The position numbers were made by a program, and so were the translations under genes. Positions 1-6,894 of a DNA stretch of 64,000 nt are shown piece by piece (the stretch's first letter is position 1; each line of letters starts with the position of its first letter). The notes under the pieces are model-generated. The model ran no database searches. It was not told where the DNA came from and saw only the letters and a list, made by a program, of their open reading frames with translations. The stretch is from Nocardia brasiliensis ATCC 700358 (GTDB taxonomy: Bacteria; Actinomycetota; Actinomycetes; Mycobacteriales; Mycobacteriaceae): positions 1 through 64,000 of the forward strand of contig NC_018681.1 of the NCBI RefSeq assembly GCF_000250675.2. The letters are read 5' to 3'.

Positions 1-1995
1 ATGGACGACGAGCAGAACGTGTTGGCCACGGTGTGGCCCGAGGTAGTTGCCGAGCTGACCACTGGCTCACCGGACGGCGCCATTCCGCCGGTGACCCGAG
101 CCCAGCAGGCCTGGCTGAAACTGGTCAAGCCGCTGACGGTGGCGCAGGGTTTCGCCCTGCTCTCGGTACCTTCCTCGCTGGCTCAGGAAGCCATCGAACG
201 CGATCTGCGCGAACCGATCCTGCGGTCGCTGGCCCGGCGACTCGGCCCGCAGGTGGAAGGACTCGGCGTGCGCATCGCCGCGCCGACCGCCCCGGCCGCC
301 GACCGCGCGGGCAGCAACCCCCGGCACGCCAGGATGACGAGCCGACCGGAACGGGCCAGGGACAACGGTCCCCGCGACAACGGCCCGCTCGACAACGGAC
401 GCAGGGACAACGGCCCCAGGGAAAACGGGCATTCCCAACCGGGCTACCCCGGCACCGACTACCAGGGACGCGACGAGTACCCGGCCCCGCGCTACGCCCA
501 GCCGAACGACTACGCCCCCGAGTACGCGGGCGGCGCCGAGTACACCGATACCGAGTACGCGCCCGAGTATCCGCCCGCCGCCGAGTACGACCGGCCGGAC
601 TATCCCCGCGACAACTACCAGGGCCAGGACGACTACCCGGCGCACACCGAGTTGCCGCCGCGGCGCGAACCCGCGCCCGCCGCCCGCCGGGAACCGGGAC
701 TGCCGCCGCGGCGCGAGTCCATCCCGCCCGGCCAGGAGTCCCTGTTCACTCCCGATCCCGGTCCCGCCACGATGCGCGGCCCGGTGCGCGCGCCGGTGCG
801 GGAGGCGGCACCGGCCGAGGATCCCGGCCTGGCGGCCGCGCACGAGTCGGTGCGCGAATCCGACAACCCCCGCGCCGAGCACGACGACGAGCCGGTGGTC
901 AACGTGCGCAACTCCTGGCCGACCTACTTCACCAAGTCCCAGGAGACCTCGGCGCCCGCCACCTCGTCGGCCAGCCTCAACGCGAAGTACACCTTCGAAA
1001 CGTTCGTCATCGGCGCGTCCAACCGGTTCGCGCACGCCGCCGCGGTCGCCATCGCGGAAGCGCCGGCCCGGGCCTACAACCCGCTGTTCGTTTGGGGCGC
1101 TTCGGGTTTGGGGAAAACGCACCTGCTACACGCGGCGGGCCACTACGCCCAGCGCCTGTTTCCCGGTATGCGGGTGAAGTACGTCTCGACCGAAGAGTTC
1201 ACCAACGACTTCATCAACAGCCTGCGCGACGACCGCAAGGTAGCGTTCAAGCGCCGCTACCGCGAGACCGACATCCTGCTGGTCGACGACATCCAGTTCA
1301 TCGAGGGCAAGGAAGGCATCCAGGAGGAGTTCTTCCACACCTTCAACACCCTGCACAACGCCAACAAGCAGATCGTCGTCTCCTCCGACCGCCCGCCCAA
1401 GCAGCTGGCCACGCTGGAAGAGCGGCTGCGGACCCGGTTCGAATGGGGCCTGATCACCGATGTGCAGCCGCCCGAACTGGAGACGCGCATCGCCATCCTG
1501 CGCAAGAAGGCCCGGATGGACCGGCTGGACGTGCCGCACGATGTGCTGGAACTGATCGCCAGCCGGGTCGAGCGCAACATCCGTGAGCTCGAGGGCGCGC
1601 TCATCCGGGTGACCGCGTTCGCCTCGCTCAACGGTCAGCCGCTGGATCTGCCGCTGGCCGAGGTGGTGCTGCGCGATCTGATGCCCGACACCGCGGCGCT
1701 GGAGATCAACGCGGCCACGATCATGGCGGTCACCGCCGAGTACTTCAACACCACGCTCGAGGAGCTGACCGGCCCGGGCAAGGCCCGTCCGCTCGCGCAG
1801 GCGCGCCAGATCGCCATGTACCTGTGCCGTGAACTGACCGACCTCTCGCTGCCCAAGATCGGTCAGGCGTTCGGCCGCGACCACACCACGGTGATGTACG
1901 CGGAGAAGAAGGTTCGCAAGGAGATGACCGAGCGGCGCCGCGTCTACGACCAGGTGCAGGAACTGACCGCGCGGATCAAACAACGCTCCCGCTAA
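1..1995 (+). CDS. dnaA: Chromosomal replication initiator DnaA
   Basis: Binds DnaA boxes at oriC and melts the origin to start replication. The 664-residue protein has an N-terminal domain I (about 1-95), a very long disordered domain II (about 100-310), an AAA+ domain III with Walker A at G366-T373 (GASGLGKT) and Walker B ending in D429-D430, and a C-terminal DNA-binding domain IV with the signature DHTTV at D627-V631. It is about 150 residues longer than the M. tuberculosis protein (507), all of it in domain II, which carries five tandem D/E-N-G units at 121-143 and then a Tyr/Asp/Pro-rich stretch. The start is base 1 of the window, so its promoter is not visible. An intrinsic terminator follows at 2048-2083. 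Confidence 0.99.
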   Translation: MDDEQNVLATVWPEVVAELTTGSPDGAIPPVTRAQQAWLKLVKPLTVAQGFALLSVPSSLAQEAIERDLREPILRSLARRLGPQVEGLGVRIAAPTAPAADRAGSNPRHARMTSRPERARDNGPRDNGPLDNGRRDNGPRENGHSQPGYPGTDYQGRDEYPAPRYAQPNDYAPEYAGGAEYTDTEYAPEYPPAAEYDRPDYPRDNYQGQDDYPAHTELPPRREPAPAARREPGLPPRRESIPPGQESLFTPDPGPATMRGPVRAPVREAAPAEDPGLAAAHESVRESDNPRAEHDDEPVVNVRNSWPTYFTKSQETSAPATSSASLNAKYTFETFVIGASNRFAHAAAVAIAEAPARAYNPLFVWGASGLGKTHLLHAAGHYAQRLFPGMRVKYVSTEEFTNDFINSLRDDRKVAFKRRYRETDILLVDDIQFIEGKEGIQEEFFHTFNTLHNANKQIVVSSDRPPKQLATLEERLRTRFEWGLITDVQPPELETRIAILRKKARMDRLDVPHDVLELIASRVERNIRELEGALIRVTAFASLNGQPLDLPLAEVVLRDLMPDTAALEINAATIMAVTAEYFNTTLEELTGPGKARPLAQARQIAMYLCRELTDLSLPKIGQAFGRDHTTVMYAEKKVRKEMTERRRVYDQVQELTARIKQRSR

Positions 1996-2047
1996 AGTAT
2001 CCACAGTCTCTTCGGCCGGATCAGCTCGCTGAGTTTTACTAACACCT

Positions 2048-2083
2048 GTGCACCGTCCCTGACCTGGGGCGGTGCACTTTTTT
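2048..2083 (+). terminator. Intrinsic terminator of dnaA
   Basis: GTGCACCG (2048-2055) pairs with CGGTGCAC (2070-2077), the stem extended by a CCC/GGG step, and is followed directly by six T residues (2078-2083). It lies 52 bases after the dnaA stop codon. Confidence 0.85.
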
Positions 2084-2090
2084 GCCCTGT

Positions 2091-2132
2091 GGATTCCTCG
2101 AGGAATCCTTGTGGAGTCCTCGAGGAATCCAC
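2091..2132. repeat. Tandem CTCGAG-centred palindromes in oriC, copies 1 and 2
   Basis: Bases 2091-2108 form a perfect 18-base palindrome, GGATTCCTCGAGGAATCC. Bases 2111-2132 form a 22-base palindrome with one mismatch around the same CCTCGAGGA core. Both are preceded by TGTGGA-type DnaA half-boxes. Further copies follow at 2264-2310 and looser ones at 2365-2435. Confidence 0.85.
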
Positions 2133-2263
2133 CGGTTTGTGCACCGATCGGCTAACAGGTCTGGGGATGGGCATCGCGGCGTCCGCTAACAGGGCTCGAT
2201 CCACAGTTTCCCCAACCGATCTTGCGCACAGGGGCTGACCAGCCAAGAGGCCCGTATCGGGTT

Positions 2264-2319
2264 GTGGAATCCTCGAGGAGTCCATGTGGAGTCCTCGAGG
2301 ATTCCTCGAGTTGTCCACT
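2264..2319. repeat. CTCGAG palindrome array in oriC, copies 3 to 5, ending in a DnaA box
   Basis: Three CTCGAG cores at about 2272, 2293 and 2305 are packed into 47 bases. The first two are each preceded by TGTGGA, and the array ends with TTGTCCACT (2311-2319), one base from the actinobacterial DnaA box TTGTCCACA. The arrangement suggests composite iterons rather than chance restriction sites. Confidence 0.8.
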
Positions 2320-2498
2320 CCTCGGTACACACGTGTGAACAACCGGGTGAATTCGGTGGAACAACTCGAGGAGCACTCGAGGATGAATGTGGGACAACTT
2401 CGGAACTCCACAGACGCCGCTCGTTCATCCTCGAGACACGCACCGGTCATCCCCATGGCACCACGCCCGCTGACCAGCAGATTCGGCGTCAGTGCACA

Positions 2499-2545
2499 GA
2501 TTCCACAGTGCCTACTACTACTTCAGTTCTTCTTCTAGAAGAACT
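2499..2545 (+). promoter_or_regulatory. Candidate basal unwinding element: DnaA box, DnaA-trios and AT-richer palindrome
   Basis: A DnaA-box-like site GATTCCACA (2499-2507) is followed by GTGC and then by triplets TAC-TAC-TAC-TTC (2513-2524). This is the layout known from the Bacillus subtilis basal unwinding element, in which DnaA assembles on repeating trios next to a box. A perfect 14-base palindrome TTCTTCTAGAAGAA (2530-2543) follows, within 9-base inverted arms at 2525-2533 and 2537-2545. The function is inferred from this resemblance. Confidence 0.65.
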
Positions 2546-2950
2546 CTCTTGAAAACAGGCTGTGTGGAAAGTCGGTTGGGGAGCTGCGGTCCGCGAGTGC
2601 TCCCGTCCCCAGGCAAGGAGAAGGGGAGTGGATCCCTCATCGACCCATCCCTGCCCTACACCTATGCATCGCTCACCGACCCGAATCTGCGACACCCCCT
2701 TCGCGACAGTTCCTACTCGCACCCACCGACAAGTTCTCGACACACAGCGCGCAGGCGCCCGGAGGGTCGGACTAGGCCACGGGCGCAGTCGCGGGTACGG
2801 TTTGGTGTCGGTCGCCTGTGCCACACTTTTGATGGCGGCCGATCCAGCACCCTTCGCGAACCAAACGCTGATCGAGCCGAAAGGCTTGGAGGGACCAATG
2901 TCCGGCCACTGCACAACAGCTCACGGAACTGGGAGAGGACTGATCGGGCG

Positions 2951-4126
2951 ATGGAGCTTGCAAGCATGAAGTTTCGGGTCGCCCGTGAGGACTTCGCGGA
3001 ATCCGTTGCCTGGGTGGCACGTAGCCTCCCGTCCCGGCCTCCCGTCCCGGTGCTCGGCGGCGTCCTGCTCGTCGCCGACGACAGCGGGCTCACCGTCTCC
3101 GGCTTCGACTACGAGGTCTCCGCGCAGATGCGCGTCGCGGCCGAGGTCGCCGGTCCCGGCGAGGTCCTGGTGTCCGGCCGGCTGCTCGCCGACATCACCA
3201 AGGCGTTGTCGAACAAGCCGGTCGACGTATCCGTCGACGGCACCCGGGTGCTGATCTCCTGTGGCAGCGCGAAGTTCTCGCTGCCGACCATGCCGGTCGA
3301 GGACTATCCCCAGCTTCCCGAGGTCCCGCAGCAAACCGGTGAACTCGCTGTGGATGTCTTCGCGAGCGCGGTCGGCCAGGTCGCCGTCGCCGCGGGCCGC
3401 GACGACACGCTGCCCATGCTCACCGGTATCCGCGTCGAGATCGAGGGCGACAAGGTGGTGCTCGCGGCCACCGACCGCTTCCGGCTCGCGGTGCGCCACA
3501 TCGAGTGGAAGCCCGCCAACGCCGATATCGAGACCGCGGTGCTCATCCCGGCCAGGACGCTGTCCGAGGCCGCCAAGACCCTCGGGGCCTCCGATGCCCC
3601 GGTGCAGCTGTCGCTGGGCACCGGCGCGGGCTCGGACGGGCTGCTCGGCATCGTGAACGCGGGTCGCCGCACCACCACCCGCCTGCTCGACGCGGAATTC
3701 CCCAAGTTCCGTCAGCTGCTGCCGAAGGAACACACCTCCATCGCCACCCTCCAGGTGTCGGTGCTGACCGAGGCGATCAAGCGTGTCGCCCTGGTCGCCG
3801 AGCGGGGCGCGCAGGTGCGGCTGGAGTTCTCCACAGAGGGCCTGCAACTGTCCGCCGGTGGTGACGACGCGGGCCGCGCCGAGGAATGGCTGGAGGCCGA
3901 CTTCCGCGGCGAATCCCTGACCATCGCGTTCAACCCGGGCTACCTCATCGACGGCCTGTCCGCGCTGCACGCCGACCGGGTGACGTTCGGGTTCACCACG
4001 CCCAGCCGTCCCGCGGTGCTGCTGCCCGCTTCCGAGGAGGAGCCGCAGGCCCTCGATTCGGGTGCGTTCGCGGCGCTGGACAGCCCGTACATCTACCTGT
4101 TGATGCCGGTCCGGCTGCCGGGCTGA
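2951..4126 (+). CDS. dnaN: DNA polymerase III beta sliding clamp DnaN
   Basis: Ring-shaped processivity clamp that tethers the replicase to DNA. The 391-residue product matches the family length and ends in the typical VRLPG tail that contributes to the protein-binding pocket. Three repeated clamp folds are expected; family motifs such as TMPVEDYP and ATDRFRLAV are visible. The ATG at 2951 is chosen because GGGAGAGGA lies about 11 bases upstream and the encoded N-terminus aligns with mycobacterial DnaN. An in-frame ATG at 2966 is the alternative. The frame stays open further upstream but that extension is low-complexity and not clamp-like. Confidence 0.97.
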   Translation: MELASMKFRVAREDFAESVAWVARSLPSRPPVPVLGGVLLVADDSGLTVSGFDYEVSAQMRVAAEVAGPGEVLVSGRLLADITKALSNKPVDVSVDGTRVLISCGSAKFSLPTMPVEDYPQLPEVPQQTGELAVDVFASAVGQVAVAAGRDDTLPMLTGIRVEIEGDKVVLAATDRFRLAVRHIEWKPANADIETAVLIPARTLSEAAKTLGASDAPVQLSLGTGAGSDGLLGIVNAGRRTTTRLLDAEFPKFRQLLPKEHTSIATLQVSVLTEAIKRVALVAERGAQVRLEFSTEGLQLSAGGDDAGRAEEWLEADFRGESLTIAFNPGYLIDGLSALHADRVTFGFTTPSRPAVLLPASEEEPQALDSGAFAALDSPYIYLLMPVRLPG

Positions 4127-4289
4127 GCGCAGGTGCGTGATCGCGAACCGGGTTCGGCCGTCTGTGCTCGTCAGTTCCCTCGGCGGCCGACCCTCGGCGG
4201 CCGCGGTCGTTGGCAGCCATCCCCAGGCACGGTCGCCCCGGTAGCGCGACTGCGGGATTCGCCGGACCGAGGGTGGGCGAGAACACAAT

Positions 4290-4321
4290 TCATCCACAGG
4301 CTCGCGCGACGCTGTGGATGG
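4290..4321. promoter_or_regulatory. Convergent pair of DnaA-box-like sites upstream of recF
   Basis: TCATCCACA (4290-4298) and TGTGGATGG (4313-4321, reverse of CCATCCACA) form an inverted repeat with 9-base arms (4291-4299 and 4312-4320). Each differs from TTATCCACA at one or two positions. They could bind DnaA outside oriC proper and affect recF expression. The remainder of the 279-base dnaN-recF gap shows nothing clear. Confidence 0.5.
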
Positions 4322-4405
4322 CCAGCAAACACCCCGGCACCTGCGCCGATGCGGGTCGCGCAGGTCGAATCTGCCGAACTCGTGCAGGCAGGAGCCAGAT
4401 AGCGG

Positions 4406-5587
4406 ATGTTCGTTCGAACGCTGTCCCTGCGTGACTTCCGTTCCTGGCATCATGCAGAACTCGAATTATCCCCAGGCCGAACGGTTTTCTTGGGATCGAA
4501 CGGCAACGGCAAGACGAACCTGATCGAGGCGCTCGGCTACCTTGCCACCCTCGGGTCGCATCGGGTCGCCGCCGACGCGCCGCTGATCAGGATCGGCACC
4601 GAACGGGCCCGGATCGGCGCCTCCGTCGTCAACACCGGCCGGGAACTGCGCATCGACGTCGAGCTGAACCAGGGCACGGCCAATCGCGCGCAGATCAACC
4701 GGTCACCGGTGCGGCGTACCCGCGAGATCCTCGGCATCCTGCAGACCGTGCTGTTCGCGCCCGAGGACCTCGCCCTGGTCCGGGGCGACCCGGGCGAACG
4801 CCGCCGGTTCATGGACGAGTTGTGCACCACCCGACTGCCCCGGCTGGCCGCGGTGCGCAGCGATTACGACCGCGTGCTGCGGCAACGTTCCGCGCTGCTG
4901 AAATCCGCTGGGCGGCAAGCCCGGTCGAAGGCGGATCTGGGCACCTTGGATGTGTGGGACGGGCACCTGGCCACCCACGCGTCGGTGCTGCTGGCGCACC
5001 GGCTGCAGCTGGTGCACGAGCTGTATCCGTACCTCGCGACGTCGTACGCCTCGATCGCGCCCGAATCCCGGCCCGCCACAATCGGTTACCGCAGTGCCAG
5101 CCTGCCGCCCGAATTCCTCGATCCGGCAAGGGAACCCCAGCCCGACGACACCGAAGCGCTGGAAGCGGTGATGCTGCGTGAACTCGCGGCAGCCCGGCCC
5201 CGGGAGCTGGAACGTGGTGTGTGCCTGGTCGGTCCGCACCGCGACGAACTCGACCTGAATCTCGGCAGCGCGCCGGCCAAAGGGTTTGCCAGCCACGGCG
5301 AATCCTGGTCCTACGCGCTGGCACTGCGGCTCGCCGCGTTCGAGCTGTTGCGCGCCAACGGATCCGAGCCGGTGCTGCTGCTCGACGATGTGTTCGCCGA
5401 GCTGGACCGGCGGCGGCGTACCGCGCTCGCCGCGGTCGCGGCCGGCGCGGAGCAGGTGCTGATCACGGCCGCGGTGCCGGAGGACGTGCCTGCCGAACTC
5501 GCCGCGGTGCCGCTGCGGGTGGAGACGGACGGCGGGCCGGACGGGCGAACCTCCCAGATCGGCGAACCGGCCACACCCTCGCAGTGA
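4406..5587 (+). CDS. recF: DNA replication and repair protein RecF
   Basis: SMC-like ATPase that loads RecA at single-strand gaps together with RecO and RecR. The protein has 393 residues, the normal length. Walker A is G30-N38 (GSNGNGKTN) and the Walker B region is V323-E332 with D327-D328, followed by a D-loop in the sequence AELDRRRR. The ATG at 4406 gives the canonical N-terminus; AGGAG lies about 12 bases upstream. In mycobacteria a gnd-like gene often lies between dnaN and recF; here there is only a 279-base gap. Confidence 0.97.
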   Translation: MFVRTLSLRDFRSWHHAELELSPGRTVFLGSNGNGKTNLIEALGYLATLGSHRVAADAPLIRIGTERARIGASVVNTGRELRIDVELNQGTANRAQINRSPVRRTREILGILQTVLFAPEDLALVRGDPGERRRFMDELCTTRLPRLAAVRSDYDRVLRQRSALLKSAGRQARSKADLGTLDVWDGHLATHASVLLAHRLQLVHELYPYLATSYASIAPESRPATIGYRSASLPPEFLDPAREPQPDDTEALEAVMLRELAAARPRELERGVCLVGPHRDELDLNLGSAPAKGFASHGESWSYALALRLAAFELLRANGSEPVLLLDDVFAELDRRRRTALAAVAAGAEQVLITAAVPEDVPAELAAVPLRVETDGGPDGRTSQIGEPATPSQ

Positions 5588-5655
5588 CAAGCACTTTCGT
5601 GCCCCGGTGGGCGCGCAAAGGCAAACACATTCGAATTTCTGCACAGGTTTTCCTG

Positions 5656-5679
5656 TTATCAACAGGCTCCTGTGGAGAA
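5656..5679. promoter_or_regulatory. DnaA-box-like pair between recF and the DUF721 gene
   Basis: TTATCAACA (5656-5664) and TGTGGAGAA (5671-5679, reverse of TTCTCCACA) each match the DnaA box at eight of nine positions. CCTGTT (5652-5657) and AACAGG (5661-5666) also form a short inverted repeat over the first box. A role in titrating DnaA or controlling the downstream gene is inference. Confidence 0.4.
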
Positions 5680-5791
5680 CTCGCCGACCGGCACGTCCGC
5701 GTTCGTTCGACGATGTTCGCCGCACGGTCCGCGTCGGTGCCCTGTCGTAGAGTGACTCAGGCCGTGACCGACGAGAGTGTGAGGAGCCTTG

Positions 5792-6355
5792 GTGACCGAT
5801 CAGCAGCAACCGGGCGCCGAACCGGCAGGTCCAGAGCCGGAGCTACGCGGTATCGATCTGGCCAGGCGCGCACTCGAGGAGGCCCGCGCGGCCGCGAAGG
5901 CGAGCGGTAAATCCGTCGGGCAGGGGCGTTCCTCGCCGCAGCGCCGCCTCCGCGCCGGTACCCGGCGCCGGTCCGGCTGGTCGGGCGCGGGACCGGATCA
6001 GCGTGATCCACAGACCTTCGCGGCGCTGACCGGCGCCCTGGCCAAGAGCCGCGGCTGGTCGGCCAAGGTCGCCGAGGGCATGGTGTTCGGGCGCTGGGCG
6101 GGGGTGGTCGGCGAGGACATCGCCGCGCACGCCACGCCGATCACCCTGAAGGACAACGTGCTGAGCATCGCCGCCGAATCGACCGCCTGGGCGACGCAGT
6201 TGCGCATGTTGCAGAGCCAGATCCTGGCGAAGATCAATGCCGCGGTCGGCCCCGGCGTGGTGACCTCGCTGAAGATCACCGGCCCCGCGGCGCCGAGTTG
6301 GCGCAAGGGGGAGCGACATATCAAGGGCCGCGGCCCGCGCGACACCTACGGATAG
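5792..6355 (+). CDS. dciA: DUF721 protein, DciA-type replicative helicase loader/operator
   Basis: Rv0004-like protein of 187 residues, the same length as the mycobacterial homologue. DUF721 proteins of this group (DciA) act with the replicative helicase DnaB in bacteria that lack DnaC or DnaI loaders. The N-terminal third is Arg/Gly-rich and probably disordered; the conserved domain spans about residues 70-165 and includes the motif GRWAGVVGEDIAAH. The GTG at 5792 is chosen because GAGGAG (5781-5786) is five bases upstream; a TTG at 5789 is too close to it. It lies in the origin cluster between recF and gyrB, as usual for the order. Confidence 0.92.
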   Translation: MTDQQQPGAEPAGPEPELRGIDLARRALEEARAAAKASGKSVGQGRSSPQRRLRAGTRRRSGWSGAGPDQRDPQTFAALTGALAKSRGWSAKVAEGMVFGRWAGVVGEDIAAHATPITLKDNVLSIAAESTAWATQLRMLQSQILAKINAAVGPGVVTSLKITGPAAPSWRKGERHIKGRGPRDTYG

Positions 6356-6894
6356 CCCACCGCGTTCCACGTGAAACGGTGCCGGATCGCGCGCCGGGAC
6401 AACCGATTTCGTCAATGTGACGGAAGTTGGCCGAGTCCGGCGAACAGCGGGCGGTACGGACTAGGCTTTACCTGTCGTACCCGCTCACGGGTTCCACACG
6501 GGGGTTTCCGCAGCATCGTGGTCCGGACCGGTAACCCGTCGGCTACCGTCGACGGCCCGGAAACCGGCGGTGCGCCGAGGCGGTGGCCGGGGCGGTTCGG
6601 TGGGTACCGGACGAGCACCGTCCGATTGCTCCCAGAGCCGAGCGAAAGCGTTAAAAGGCGGAACAGACTCGCGGCGGTCCGATTTCTCGCATTCACGGAG
6701 CTGTCAGGGGTGTCGTAGGTGCGTTGTAGGTTGGCTGTACCAGTAGGATGGTGACGTAACTAGCGGCGATCACCTTCGGCGCGTTCCGTACAGCTCACGT
6801 GGCCCCACATTTCCCCAGTGGAATGGCCAGGGACCACCGTGTGCTGTGCAGTGCCTCGCCAGGAGGATCAGCAAGTAAGGAGAGCTACCGACCA
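6356..6894. other. 539-base gap before gyrB with a parS-like site
   Basis: No credible gene is visible. The gap begins with the parS-like site described separately and should carry the gyrB promoter. TAGGAT at 6743-6748 could be a -10 element, but no well-spaced -35 accompanies it, so I do not call the promoter. The final part carries the gyrB ribosome-binding site AAGGAGAG (6877-6884). Confidence 0.6.
6363..6378. promoter_or_regulatory. parS-like ParB-binding site 1
   Basis: The 14-base core GTTCCACGTGAAAC (6364-6377) matches the bacterial parS consensus GTTTCACGTGAAAC at 13 of 14 positions and keeps the CACGTG centre. It lies 6.4 kb from dnaA, where origin-proximal parS sites are expected. 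ParB would bind here to organise chromosome segregation. parA and parB themselves are outside the window. Confidence 0.8.

Larger units (their letters stand above)
1996..2950. other. oriC: DnaA-box-rich replication origin between dnaA and dnaN
   Basis: This 955-base gap without a credible gene sits in the standard actinobacterial oriC position. DnaA-box-like sites on both strands include 1997-2005 (GTATCCACA), 2222-2230 (TTGCGCACA), 2311-2319 (TTGTCCACT), 2334-2342 (reverse of TTGTTCACA), 2499-2507 (GATTCCACA) and 2563-2571 (reverse of CTTTCCACA). Eight CTCGAG cores lie at 2098, 2119, 2272, 2293, 2305, 2365, 2376 and 2430 (approximate first base), several flanked by TGTGGA half-boxes. The AT-richer segment 2512-2560 is the best candidate unwinding site. 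The last 380 bases should hold the dnaN promoter; I see no clear -10/-35 pair. Confidence 0.9.
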
